This document shows positions 1-9,243 of a stretch of 24,936 nt of DNA, in pieces. The DNA is from Balamuthia mandrillaris (Eukaryota; Discosea; Longamoebia; Balamuthiidae). How positions within the stretch are numbered: position 1 is the first letter of the stretch; every line of letters starts with the position of its first letter. The stretch covers positions 1-24,936 of the forward strand of contig JAVKOQ010000599.1 of NCBI GenBank assembly GCA_031835245.1, in the 5' to 3' direction. A program made the translations under genes and the position numbers. The notes beneath the pieces were generated by a model. The model saw only the letters and a program-made list of their open reading frames with translations. It was not told where the DNA came from and did no database searches.

Positions 1-869
1 GGAAAGAGGAAAGAGAGCGTACAACGGTGCCGGATGTAGCGCCAGTAATGAGAACTTGGTCTGTGAAAGAAAAATAAAAAACCCTGGCAATGGGAAGCAC
101 AAAGGTTGCATCAGCAGTATACGGCAGCTGCTTCTTGCCACCGCTCCAACTTACGTGTTGATGGGGAGGTGGGATAGTAGCTAGCAGTTCCGGAGGGAGA
201 AGCTCGTCCGGTATAATAAAGGCATAAATTGCTTTAGCGTTGCTGGCCAGCAATCTGTTACCGCAAGTCCGTACGCAGACCACCGGCTGTGTCATCGAGA
301 ATGATGTTTCTGTGGAAAATGAGCTTAGTGTCAGCATTACACCAGTGGAGTTCTCCTTCAAGGCCTCAACGACAGAGGAAAAAGCAGACTCAAGAAGAAC
401 AGAGAGAAAGAGAAAGAGAGAAACTAACCATGCTTGATTTGAAAGGAACAGAGCAGCTGCAGGTTCTGCAAGTTATAAAGCTGAACGAGACCAGAGCCGC
501 CGCCTGTAGCAAGAAAATGGGCAGTGATATCCATACACAGCACTCCACTCAAGTCGTTTGGGAGTTTATGTTCCAATGGTAACTCTGGCATTTCCGCATC
601 TCTCTCTTCTTCTTGTTCTTGTGGCAAGTAGCGTGCCCAGTCATTGTCCACAACGCGTCGATGACAATACCAATCCTTCCAGTTTATAACGGCTTCCTGC
701 TGCGTTTCCTGTGCAGGATGTCGAGAGCATGCTGACCCTTTGGCTTCGTCGCTGCGTGTATCTTGTGGGTGGTAGTAGCCTTGCTTCCTGGCAAGCACCT
801 TCCACAACAGCCGGTCCTCCGCCAATGCTTTGGTCCTGCGGCAAACCTGCGTTAAGAATCTCTTCACGT

Positions 870-917
<48 letters not shown>

Positions 918-1149
918 AAACAAGGGTCAAGCGAGCCAGATCAGTGTCTTGCAACAACAAAAAGATGTGAATAAGGAGCTCTTCAGGCAAGACCTCCACC
1001 AAGTTCATCCTCGGGTGACGCCCACGACTCTTTTGTTGGTGATGGCGGCCGCCCTCTGCGGCCTCTTCCGTGGCTGCTCTTCCACCTGCGCCTGCAGTGG
1101 GTGATGGGGAGGATGGGGCTGGTTGCCGTGGTTGTTGTTGTTGTTGCAT
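1..1149 (-). CDS. F-box/WD40-repeat protein, 3' part beyond the left edge
   Basis: Likely substrate receptor of an SCF ubiquitin ligase. An F-box (LPEELLIHIFLLL followed by LARLTLVCRRTKAL and W-K-V-L) binds Skp1, and WD-type segments follow, such as ITAHFLATGGGSGLVQLYNL and CGNRLLASNAKAIYAF. Three exons fit on the minus strand: 1149-922, 846-430/429 and 309-1. Intron 1 (921-847) is a phase-0 GTTTGT...CGCAG intron filled by a CT repeat; removing it restores the F-box. Intron 2 (428-310) ends in TTTTCCACAG and joins in phase 1. The last exon stays open to base 1, so the propeller continues outside the window. Two ATGs are possible: 1149, ahead of a Gln/Pro/Ser-rich leader, or 1008, directly before the F-box (M-N-L-V-E-V-L-P). 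The gene is divergent from the ankyrin gene. Family is sure; the exact ortholog is not. Confidence 0.8.
871..914. repeat. (GA)n microsatellite inside an intron
   Basis: About 22 uninterrupted GA units. On the coding (minus) strand this reads (CT)n and fills the first intron of the F-box/WD40 gene. If translated it gives an artificial Leu-Ser run, which is why the naive open frame looks continuous there. Confidence 0.95.
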
Positions 1150-1400
1150 TTGCCAAAGTTGCAACCAAACCAAGAGCTGCAGCACCAACCCCACCGCCAC
1201 CACTTCCCCTACGAGAAAATTTAACGGCCATTCAAAAAAAAGGGGGGTGGGGGGGGGGGTAAAGGGGGGGGGTTGGCAGCAAAGAAGGGGCAGAGAAGAA
1301 GGGGCACTAGCCGAGAAAAAAGCGGGGACTCGCAGCGTGCCTTGACCCTCTCAAACGCACACCTCTCTTGTGTCATCATCGTCGCAGGGCGGGAGAAGCA
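1150..1400. promoter_or_regulatory. Divergent promoter with poly-G tracts
   Basis: This stretch separates the start of the minus-strand F-box/WD40 gene from the plus-strand ankyrin gene, so it should hold both promoters. Its obvious feature is a G-rich tract at 1242-1272 (G6-T-G11 then T-AAA-G9), able in principle to form a G-quadruplex on the plus strand. A possible 3' splice site (CATCATCGTCGCAG, ending near 1387) lies just before the ankyrin ATG, so a 5'-UTR intron cannot be excluded. Confidence 0.5.
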
Positions 1401-2180
1401 ATGCTTGGCAAAAAGTTGTTCAAGGCTGAGGCAGGAGGGGCTCTCCCCTCGTCCTCCTCTTCGGGGCTCGCTCTCCTCGTCAAGGAAAACGACTTGCAGG
1501 GGCTGGAGCAGGCACTGGCGGCCTCCTCCTCCGCTGCGCTCCAGCGAGAGAGCGGTCTGTTGGCCTTGGCCTGCGCCTTCAACCATGCCGATGTGGCCAA
1601 GCTGCTGTTGGCCAAAGGGGCCAACCCCAACGAGCCCAACGAGAAGGGCTTATACCCTCTCCACCTCGCCGCCAAGCGGGGCAACCCCGCCTTGGTTCGC
1701 TCTCTGCTCAAACACGGAGCGGACCCCAACCTCCAGAGCAAGAACAAGAAAAAGCTGGCTGACTCCATGGACCCCTCCATGGGAACCTATCCTCTCCTCC
1801 TTGCCGCTGAGCAGGGACACACGGAGGTGGTAGAGGTCCTTTTGCACCCGCTTGCAGAAGGAGAGAGGGAGGAGGAGCATGCCAAAGTGGTGGCAGCCGA
1901 CGTTAACGTCCGCAACCAATTCTACAACAACACAGCGCTGGGCATAGCCGCTCGCACCGGCAACCTCGCTTTGGTGCAGCTGCTGGTGGAGCAGCAGGGC
2001 ATCGACCTGGACAAGCAGAATCGCTCCCTCTCCACGCCACTGCACGAGGCGGCCGCCGCTGGGCATGCAGATATCGTGAAGATACTGCTGGAGCGTGGCG
2101 CCGACACCACCAAGCTCAACGGCCTTCGCAAGACTGCCAAGCAAGTGGCCTCTCCCGCCATGCAAGCCCTCTTCCCGTGA
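1401..2180 (+). CDS. Ankyrin-repeat protein
   Basis: Single-exon gene of 259 residues. The first ATG of the frame is at 1401 (M-L-G-K-K); the frame is open slightly further upstream but has no ATG there. Roughly five ankyrin repeats are visible, for example KGLYPLHLAAKRGNPALVRS with LLKHGADPN, GTYPLLLAAEQGHTEVVEVL, NTALGIAARTGNLALVQLLV and TPLHEAAAAGHADIVKILLE. An insert rich in Glu and Arg interrupts the repeats around residues 145-165 of the protein. There is no enzymatic domain, signal peptide or membrane segment, so it is probably a soluble scaffold or adaptor. It is divergent from the F-box/WD40 gene. Ankyrin repeats alone do not identify a partner. Confidence 0.85.
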   Translation: MLGKKLFKAEAGGALPSSSSSGLALLVKENDLQGLEQALAASSSAALQRESGLLALACAFNHADVAKLLLAKGANPNEPNEKGLYPLHLAAKRGNPALVRSLLKHGADPNLQSKNKKKLADSMDPSMGTYPLLLAAEQGHTEVVEVLLHPLAEGEREEEHAKVVAADVNVRNQFYNNTALGIAARTGNLALVQLLVEQQGIDLDKQNRSLSTPLHEAAAAGHADIVKILLERGADTTKLNGLRKTAKQVASPAMQALFP

Positions 2181-2364
2181 CCCCTCCCTCCCGCTAGTTT
2201 AAGTACTCTACCATTGCTGCAGCTGGTTTTGCACTGCAAACTGAACGAGGGCGAGCACGCCATCCTGACAGACATATGCCTACCACTGCTGGATTGCTGC
2301 AATTGCCGCTGCTACTACTCCAGGACTTCTTCGCCTTCCTCCTCCTCCACCAACATCCCTCTCT

Positions 2365-2412
<48 letters not shown>

Positions 2413-2726
2413 CCAATGTATGTACTATCCATGTATTTGCTTTTTTGTTTGTTTGTTGAAAGCGTTCACAGCACCACCGGGGGGCCAAACGCCATTTGCA
2501 GAGGGAAGAGGAGGTAAACGGGCTATATAGGTTAGGGTTTTGTGCTGATATAGCAGTCGTAGGGTTAGCCCAACAAAAGCGATGTCTCTCCCCTTCTCTT
2601 TCGTCGACCTTTCTTCCGCTCTTCTTCTTCCCTTGCTCTTCTTCTTTAGGACAACAACCGAGCAACCCCATCCAGTCCACCATCGACGCACACAAAGTGG
2701 TGCAAGCAACGACAACACCAGCAGTA
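2181..2726 (+). promoter_or_regulatory. Intergenic region: ankyrin 3' end, CT repeat, QDPR promoter
   Basis: No gene is evident. The left half is the ankyrin 3' flank. A pyrimidine stretch at about 2361-2406 is nearly pure (CT)n. The right half should be the QDPR promoter: a TATA-like TATATAG lies at 2524-2530, directly followed by GGTTAGGGTT and, 30 bases on, a second AGGGTT. The stretch just before the QDPR ATG is pyrimidine-rich and then changes to a CA-rich leader. Confidence 0.45.
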
Positions 2727-3631
2727 ATGGAGAGCGCAAAGAAGCAAGTATTGGTGTATGGCGGCGCTGGCCAGCTGGGCGCCACTGTGGTCACCGAGTT
2801 CAAGCAGAGGGGCTGCACCGTGTTCGTGGCTGACTTTAGGACCAACCCAGAGGCTGACCACAACGTCGTGCTCTCCCCCGACTCCTCCAACAAAGAGAAC
2901 ACCGCTCGTGTTGTGGAGGAACTCAAAAAGCTTAACGCTGGTGCGGCAACCCTTGCTTTTCCTTTCCTTCCTTTCAGTTTCAGTGCTGTTGCTTCTTCTG
3001 TCCGTCCTTATAGTAGTGAGACTGATTGCAGCTCTCTTTTTCCAACACGCAACCGCAAACCACCACCCCTCACAACCACCCACCCACTCACTCACTCATC
3101 ACAACCACCACCAACGAAACAGAGCTCAGCGCCGTGATATGTGTGGCAGGAGGCTGGGTGGGAGGCAACGTGAAAAGCCCCTCCATCTTTGACGAGGTGG
3201 ACAAAATGTGGAGCTTCAACCTGCAGTCCTCCGTGGCGGCCGCCCACCTTGCCGCCAACTTTTTGAAGGAAGGCGAGGAGAGCATGCTCGTGCTGGCTGG
3301 CGCTGAGGCCGCCCTCTCCCCCACGCCAGGCATGCTGGCCTACGGCATGACCAAAGCGGCCACGCACCACCTGATCGCCAGCTTGGTGGACCCCAGCGGA
3401 GGTCTTCCCAGGGGCTGCAGCGTGTTGGGCATCCTCCCCATCTGCCTCGACACACCGACCAACCGGCAGGCCATGCCCACCGCCAACTTTGACGACTGGA
3501 CGCCCTTGCCCGTTGTGGCCTCCCTCCTCGCTGACTGGGCGCAGGGCAAGGACAGGCCCAAGAGCGGCACCCTCGTCTCCATTGAGACGAAGAGCAAGGA
3601 CACCAAGTTTAGGCATCATCCTTCCAAGTGA
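2727..3631 (+). CDS. qdpr: Dihydropteridine reductase
   Basis: NADH-dependent short-chain dehydrogenase that recycles quinonoid dihydrobiopterin to tetrahydrobiopterin, the cofactor of phenylalanine hydroxylase; cytosolic. Two exons, 2727-2940 and 3123-3631, give 240 residues, close to the 244 of human QDPR. The 182-nt intron (GTGCGG...AACAG) joins in phase 1 and restores the family run A-V-I-C-V-A-G-G-W. Visible hallmarks are the dinucleotide loop GGAGQLG (residues 12-18), CVAGGWVGGN (78-87), the catalytic pair Y145 and K149 in YGMTK, and the late LDTPTNRQAMP motif. ATG 2727 is chosen because the beta-strand QVLVYGG begins six residues later. The gene converges on the ISY1-like gene. The assignment is firm. 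Confidence 0.95.
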
Positions 3632-3791
3632 GACCACTACGGCTGTTAGAAGTGCACTTCTTGCCCTTTCCTTCTTTCTTTCTTTCAAACAACGGAGAGT
3701 ACAACACAAACATACAAGACACCCTGTAATGCCCTCAACGGTATTATTATAGCGCCACCACGGCCCCACCCGCTTGCTGATGTTATCTACA

Positions 3792-4652
3792 TCAGTCATC
3801 ATAGGCGGAGAGCAGTGACAGGCCCGTTTCTTCTTCCTCTCCTTCTTCTGCTTCTGCGGGTTGTTGTGCGGTGGTGGCAAGTTTGTCTTGGTGGTTACTA
3901 AAGCTAAGGGGCTGGTTTTGAGAGTCGTCAAGGGCCAAGCTGGCCTCCAGGTGGCGGCGAGCTTCTTCCTTTTGCCTCTCTTCCTTCTCTTCCTCCAACT
4001 CCAACAGCGGCGTTGCTATTCCACCACCGGTGCTGTTGCTGCTCATGCTGCTGGTCGCTCTTGCCGTAGCTGTTGTTGTTTTTGCGGTAGCGTTTGTACG
4101 TGCTTTCTTTTGCGACGACACCACTGTCCTCTCATGCTGCTGCTGTTCCTGTTCCACTGCTTCCCCCTTTTGTGGAGTAGTGTGCGATGGGGGTTGGCTT
4201 CTCTTGCGTTTGGAGAGGTAGGGGTGAGGGTCGCCTGGCGTGAAACCACCCTCCCTGGCAGCAGGGTCCAGCTCCAGCACCCGCCGCACCCACTTCTTGT
4301 GCTCTCGCTGGAGGAGGGCCAACCGCTCCTGGAACTCTTTGATCTTGCTGTCCGAGTAGTTGCGCACGCCAGAGAGGTGGTGCAAGCAGTGGTCCATCTC
4401 CGCCTTGATGGAAGGAATCCATTGCCTCACCTCACTCGCTGTTCGCAGCGTGTGCTGTTATTGGGTTGCGTTAATCAATGAGCACTGCACACGCACGCAT
4501 GAAAAAAGGTGGCTGGGGCTGAACCGTGCGTGTGTGAATGAGATGCATACAAGAGGAGGACGCTTCGGGTTTCGCTCCTCCCGCTTTTCCTTTTCCTTTT
4601 GCAACAGGAGGCGATTCAGCACCGAGTAGTTCTTTTCTTCGTTACGAGCCAT
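3792..4652 (-). CDS. isy1: ISY1-like pre-mRNA splicing factor, divergent
   Basis: ISY1 is a component of the Prp19-associated spliceosome. Two exons are proposed: 4652-4551 and 4454-3792, joined in phase 0 across a 96-nt intron (GTATGC...AATAACAG), 254 residues. Exon 1 carries the family signature start M-A-R-N-E-E-K and the basic block ERNPKRPPL. Exon 2 aligns with the ISY1 helical region (EVRQW, then KIKEFQERLALLQREHKKW). What follows is unlike the family: the conserved glycine-rich G-Y-K-Y-F-G/P-G-V block was not found. In its place is a low-complexity tail of Ser, Thr, Gln, Lys and Glu. Without exon 1 the only ATG would be 4397, cutting off the family's best motif. Assignment is probable, resting mostly on the N-terminal 100 residues. 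Confidence 0.7.
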
Positions 4653-4965
4653 TATTTCCTCTTCATCCCTTCTCTCTTCCCTCTCTTCCCTCTCTCCTCT
4701 CTCCTCTGCTTCTCTGCTTCTCTCCTTTTTTATGCCTTTTGAATTTTTTATTGCTGTGATAATATATATAGTAGGGTGTGGTGGGCAAAAGAGAATGTTG
4801 GGAGGTACCATCATACGTTTTGGGCGAACGACTGCCTCAGGATGGCGGCGCGGAGGCGGCAGGAGGGCGCGGAGGGGTGGGGCTATCTTGGGAACGTACG
4901 ACAAGAGGAGGGTTTTGCCGCGTTTTGATGGGACTATGTTTCCTCCCCTGAGTCCTGTCCAAGCA
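4653..4965 (-). promoter_or_regulatory. Upstream region of the ISY1-like gene
   Basis: This lies between the stop of the next minus-strand gene and the ISY1-like start. It holds a TATA-like TATATATA at 4763-4770, about 110 bases ahead of the ATG, a long CT-rich (plus strand) leader at 4670-4730, and a G-rich stretch at 4842-4882. No separate gene was recognised; the frame open through it is arginine/glutamate low complexity. Confidence 0.45.
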
Positions 4966-6678
4966 TTATGTTATCGTCAGTTGGCGGGGGCGAGAGAGAA
5001 GAAGAAGAGAACGAATAACGCGGATGAGGTACCGTTTCGAAAAAAAGTATTTACAAGAGGGCAGAACCATGTCCACGGAAGGAGCCTGGCTCAGTTCTTT
5101 CCAACTTATGGAATGGGCCTTGGTGAAGTCAGCGTTATCCATGTAGGCTTCTTGCCCTTCGGAGCAGCGCCAGAGCACCCGTTCTTTGGTGCCAGAGGTA
5201 ACACTCCGCAGAGCGGTGAGCTCCTTCGCATGAAGGTTGCGTACATGGATTGAAAACCTGGCTGATTTAGGCAGGTATTCGATTGGCCCATGTCCGTGTC
5301 CCTTCTTCACATTCTCCACACAACAGAGGGCGCAAATCCATAAGCTTGCACCGATCGTTATGGATAGAGGATGCTTGTGTTGAGATTCAGGTACGAGATG
5401 GTAGACATCTTTCCAATACTTCGGTTTTGCCTCTTCAGTGACCCTGTTATCTTTCGTTTTCAGCTTTTTCTTGTTGTTCTCTTGCAAAACTTCCTCATCT
5501 TCATCTGTGTCACTATCTGTCTGCTCGACTTCCTCCTCTGAATCCACCTCGTCCGAACCTTCTGAGTCAAAGTCGCCATCATCACTGCCTCCGTCGCTAT
5601 CACCAACATATTCCCTGTGTTCTTCGAGTCGTTTTCTTACTTCTCTGTTAGGATTGGGCACCTTGTCTTTCCCTTTATCTATAGTCGGAGCAGGTTGTGT
5701 GGTTGATAGCTGGGAGTCTTTGTTAAAATCTCTCTCTGGTTTCGACCGTTTGCGTTCATTCTTGCTCAGGGTATTCCTTTCGCCATCAGTCTGGCTGTTG
5801 CCTGAAGTAATAAGGGGCGAAGCAACAGTGGTAGATGTGACACTGGCTGACGTAGTGTTTGAAGCCGACCCGATAAGTTGCTGGGGAGCCGTGCTTTGGC
5901 GTTGGTTATCGTTTTGGTCTTGATGTTGGTTGTAGGAAGTAGCTTGCACGGATTGTGAGCTCGCAGAAGTTGGCAACAATGGAGCAACGGGGGCTGGGTG
6001 TGTTTGATAGTTGGGTTGAAGTTTGCGAAGCAAGTCCTGTCCACATCCGCCTGCATAACTAAACAATTGCGTATATCCCATTGTTGTTGAAGCAGAAGAA
6101 GGTGACGAAGAAGCAGAGGAAGAAGACGAACGAGGAGAAGCTGAACAAGAAGAGGAAGGTATAGAGGATGTGGTGGTATGGCCATTAAGTTGGGGTGTAG
6201 CGCTCTTAGCAGTGGGCCAACATAAGCTTATATGCTTAAACTGCAACTCTGCTCTTACTTTGTCCACAAAGCCAAAAACGATGCCCACGTTTTGCAGAAA
6301 TACGCCCATCCTGACGTAGGGGTTGCTCCCCGCATCGGTTTTGAAGAGGAAGCGAACGAGCACGTCTGTGGACAACAACACCTCCAGGGCAAGCTCTATA
6401 ACGGCAAGCATGCCCCTCTCCTCTTCGTAGTGGCTGAACACCTTTATAACTTCGTTCGGTATGTTTCCCTGTTGTATGATGTCCTCCTCAAAGTTGGTGA
6501 TGATGACGGTCCGTCGCAGCGCCTCCGTATGCGAGTTGGACTGGTGGCGTGTGGCCAGCAGCACCTCCACGACACACCCGGCCGGGTGCTGTTTGGTCAT
6601 TTTGCCCTCCAGCGCCCATTGGCTGGCAAGCATGGTGCAAAGCAGCAATATCTCTTGCTCCACGGGGTCTGCTTCCAT
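4966..6678 (-). CDS. Unrecognised acidic/Ser-rich protein with a zinc-finger-like motif
   Basis: One open frame of 570 residues from ATG 6678. Three zones are visible. Residues 1-155 look folded, with alternating hydrophobic stretches such as GMLAVIELALEVLLSTDVLV. Residues 155-350 are low complexity, Ser/Thr/Gln-rich, then lysine-rich. A strongly acidic block of Asp, Glu and Ser follows at about 365-410. The C-terminal zone contains WICALCC, then SIHVRNLH about 35 residues later, a Cys-x2-Cys ... His-x4-His arrangement that could bind zinc. I do not recognise the family. The acidic and basic patches with a putative finger suggest a nuclear protein, which is inference. The C-terminal 25 residues may be intron read-through, since a GTAAAT site follows the P-S codons. 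It is divergent from the RCC1 gene. Confidence 0.6.
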   Translation of the reverse strand: MEADPVEQEILLLCTMLASQWALEGKMTKQHPAGCVVEVLLATRHQSNSHTEALRRTVIITNFEEDIIQQGNIPNEVIKVFSHYEEERGMLAVIELALEVLLSTDVLVRFLFKTDAGSNPYVRMGVFLQNVGIVFGFVDKVRAELQFKHISLCWPTAKSATPQLNGHTTTSSIPSSSCSASPRSSSSSASSSPSSASTTMGYTQLFSYAGGCGQDLLRKLQPNYQTHPAPVAPLLPTSASSQSVQATSYNQHQDQNDNQRQSTAPQQLIGSASNTTSASVTSTTVASPLITSGNSQTDGERNTLSKNERKRSKPERDFNKDSQLSTTQPAPTIDKGKDKVPNPNREVRKRLEEHREYVGDSDGGSDDGDFDSEGSDEVDSEEEVEQTDSDTDEDEEVLQENNKKKLKTKDNRVTEEAKPKYWKDVYHLVPESQHKHPLSITIGASLWICALCCVENVKKGHGHGPIEYLPKSARFSIHVRNLHAKELTALRSVTSGTKERVLWRCSEGQEAYMDNADFTKAHSISWKELSQAPSVDMVLPSCKYFFSKRYLIRVIRSLLLLSRPRQLTIT

Positions 6679-7246
6679 AGCGTGGCGGTCGCGTGCGCTT
6701 CCCGTCGTCGGGCTGCGGTTAGCTTTTCGCTCCTCCCCTCCGCTTTTCGCAGTGTATTAAATGGCGGGGGGGGGTTAGGGTGGGGACCTCGCCGCGCTGG
6801 CGCTCGAGGGTCATCTTCGGGGGGGCGCTCGCAGCCTTTGCACCGACCACTCGGAGCAGTGGTGGTTTTGGCCCCACGGGGACAAGGCTCACCTCCCTCG
6901 GGAGGATGAACCAACGATGAAGGGTTGTTGTGTCCAAGGGGGGGAGGGGCGACTCCTTGCTTGTTTTTTTTTTGTACGCCACAATTCGTGTAATAAGTTG
7001 CGAGGGGGGCCCCTCTCATGTGGCTCACTCTCCCTGCTGCCAGCTGATGGGAGCTATTGCTTGGTTGCCGAGCTGGTGCTGCTGCTGATGGGTTTAATTT
7101 TGTGGATCCCTGAAGACAGTCAAACGGCCGTTTCCATGAACCGCTCGGTTGACCCTTCCCCCTGAGTTTTTGTTTTGTTCACGTCACCCTGGACCGTCTG
7201 CAGAGGTGCAGCACACAACACAATCGCACCTCAGCCGAAAGGGACG
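6679..7246. promoter_or_regulatory. Divergent promoter with G-tracts
   Basis: Region between the start of the unrecognised minus-strand gene and the RCC1 gene. Several G-runs stand out: about 6762-6785 (a long run, then TTAGGG and TGGGG), 6819-6827, 6940-6953 and 7003-7009. Both genes should be driven from here. No coding sequence or RNA gene was recognised. A transcript leader for the RCC1 gene probably occupies the right end (about 7170-7246). Confidence 0.45.
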
Positions 7247-8995
7247 ATGGACCTCAAAAGTGCGCTGCAAGCAAAGCTAGCGTCGCGACAGCACAACGAC
7301 GGCAAGGTTGACCAACAAGCCGCAGCGAAAGCTGGTAAACCCGAACAGAAGTATCCTGTCAACTTGTACGCTGTCGGGAGAGGGGTATATGGCCGCTTAG
7401 CCCAAGGTTTGTGGTCCTTGTTTGTCCCTCCTCGGCCGCAGAGGAGATCACCTGACCCTGCGCATCTTTAAGGGGATGAGCAGTCGCACAGTCGCTTCGT
7501 GAAAGGGTTCGCTTCACAGCCGAACGTCGAGTTTGGACAGCTGGCCTGCGGTGCCGGTCACGTCTTGGCTATTACCGCTGGCCCTGCCAACTTGACCAAA
7601 GAGCCGGAAGAAGGAGCAGAAGACAAAGGGGCGAAGCTACAGCAGGAGGAGGGTTTGCTCTACAGTTGGGGTAAGTGCCATTTTGGCCAGTTGGGACTTG
7701 GTCAGGAGGATGAGGACCGGCACCTGCCCACTCCGGTCATCGTTAGGGACTCAGCTGGACAAACTGTTCGCTTCAAACAGGTGGCCTGCGGCGACTCTTT
7801 TTCGCTCGCCGTCTCTGGTTGGCCTCTGTCCTTTTCTTTCGCTTGTCCCTTTTGTTCTTTGTTCTTTGTTCTGTGTTCTCTCTATTCCATTTGTTATGCT
7901 CGGCTCACGTTTGATGTGCTTATATTTGATGATACTGGTGCGCCCACTCCCTGACGATATAGAACATGGCGAGCTCTATTCCTGGTACGTTTGTTATTAC
8001 CATCCTCATAGCGCCTTCTTTCTCACGCCCATGTTGCGTGTAGGGGATGCGGCTACTACGGCCCATTAGGACATGGCGAACAGACTTCGTATTCGCAGCC
8101 CAAGCTGGTTGAGGCTCTTTGCGGTAAAACAGTTGTGGCGGTGACCGGCGGCGCGTTCCACACCATAGCATTACTGGGTTTGCTTGCTTTTCTACCGTGA
8201 CTGCAATGAGCGCTCCTCATCTTTCTCCCTACACAACCGCAACAAACTGAAACAGCGGATGGAACGGTCTACGCATTTGGGAGGAACGAACGAGGCCAAT
8301 TGGGATTGGGGGACACCCTCAACAGAAATGTACCAACGCCAGTTCCCCATTTGAGGAACGTTGCAGCGGTGGCTGCTGGACATTCTCACAGCCTTTGTGT
8401 CACAACGAACGGGAAGGTCTATGCATGGGGCTCTAATGAGTATCACCAGCTAGGACTATCGGACAAAGAGCAAGATGTTCTCATCCCTGTTGAGGTACCT
8501 CTCCCTGCTGATGCTCGGTTTGTAAGCTGCAAAGCTGGAAAAATATTCAGCCTGCTTCTTGATGGTAATGTTCCTTTTCTTCGTTCCTGCCTGCTTTGTT
8601 GTTGTTAACTTTTCTCCATTAATACAGGCGATGGTGGTGTGTATTCAACAGGCTACTTGCACACTTTTGCCAAGGAGCCTCATACGAAGAAAATAGTGGC
8701 TATCGCGTGCGGAGAGACTCATAAAATGGCCATCAGCGGTTCTTATCTTTCTTATTTTAGGGGAAGGAGTAGTCCCTTGGTCATCCTAACGCTGCGCTTT
8801 GTGTTTTCAACGCTAGAAAAGGGGGCATTGTACACATGGGGTGACGCTAGTTTTGGAAAGCTAGGCCGCACAATTGGCTCCTCCGCAGACTCGCTGCAAC
8901 GCGGGCGGGTGAACGACCTCCAAAAGCAAGGCGTGCGCGTTATTGCCGTCGCCGGAGGCGCTAACCACACCCTCTGCCTTGTTGCGCCATCCTAA
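7247..8995 (+). CDS. RCC1-repeat protein, seven exons
   Basis: Seven-bladed-propeller protein of the RCC1 superfamily, 419 residues. Proposed exons: 7247-7406, 7473-7817, 7963-7984, 8044-8177, 8256-8564, 8628-8738, 8817-8995. All six introns (59-145 nt) are GT-AG and the phases agree throughout. RCC1 signatures recur: LYAVGRGVYGRLAQG, LYSWGKCHFGQLGLG, YSWGCGYYGPLGHG, VYAFGRNERGQLGLG, VYAWGSNEYHQLGL and LYTWGDASFGKLGR, each followed by a V-A-C-G or A-G-H-S type blade end. ATG 7247 begins a short basic leader. Exon 3 is only 22 nt and supplies part of a repeat. Whether it is the Ran exchange factor itself or one of the many other RCC1-domain proteins cannot be told. No extra domain is present. 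Confidence 0.9.
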
Positions 8996-9042
8996 AACCC
9001 AACGACTCCACCTCGTGTGAGATGAATTGATAACCTTGTACA

Positions 9043-9243
9043 TCATGACTAAGGCGGCGCCAAGATCAAGCCGATCCATGGGACAACGAAAATAAAGCAA
9101 AATTAGTAAAAGGAAAACAAAAAACAGAGAAACAAAAAATAACCCACCACCTCCGGCGTGCTCATTGGCCCAAAAGACTAATGTCGTGATTTCTTTTTTC
9201 GTTGTCCTTAGATCTTATGATCTTTGCGCCGCCTTACTCATGA
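9043..9243. mobile_element. MITE-like element with about 45-bp inverted repeats
   Basis: Left arm 9043-9087 and right arm 9199-9243 are near-perfect inverted repeats. Both read TCATGA, one variable base, TAAGGCGGCGC, one variable base, AAGATCA from the outside in, then diverge slightly and share GGACAACGAAAA. The 110-bp interior is A-rich and has no coding capacity. TCATGA at both outer ends is itself palindromic, so it may be part of the arms or a target duplication. Size, ends and lack of genes fit a non-autonomous DNA transposon. A long hairpin in the RCC1 3' UTR is the alternative; the likely poly(A) signal lies inside it. Confidence 0.6.
9091..9096 (+). terminator. Candidate poly(A) signal of the RCC1 gene
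   Basis: AATAAA about 95 bases after the RCC1 stop codon. It sits at the inner edge of the left inverted-repeat arm, so the repeat may supply the 3' end of this transcript. Confidence 0.4.

Noticed and set aside
61-154. A GTAAGT...TTTCACAG pair that could be a third intron in the F-box/WD40 gene
   Set aside because: The frame is open straight through it and removing 94 nt would shift the WD-like sequence that follows out of frame.
2315-2459. Leu-Ser repeat peptides across the CT tract
   Set aside because: Translation of a microsatellite in intergenic DNA.
3092-3931. 279-codon minus-strand frame
   Set aside because: Antisense shadow of QDPR exon 2, which is firmly identified.
6232-6909. 225-codon plus-strand frame
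   Set aside because: Antisense to the orphan minus-strand gene at its left and G-tract promoter at its right; no domain and no plausible splice partners.
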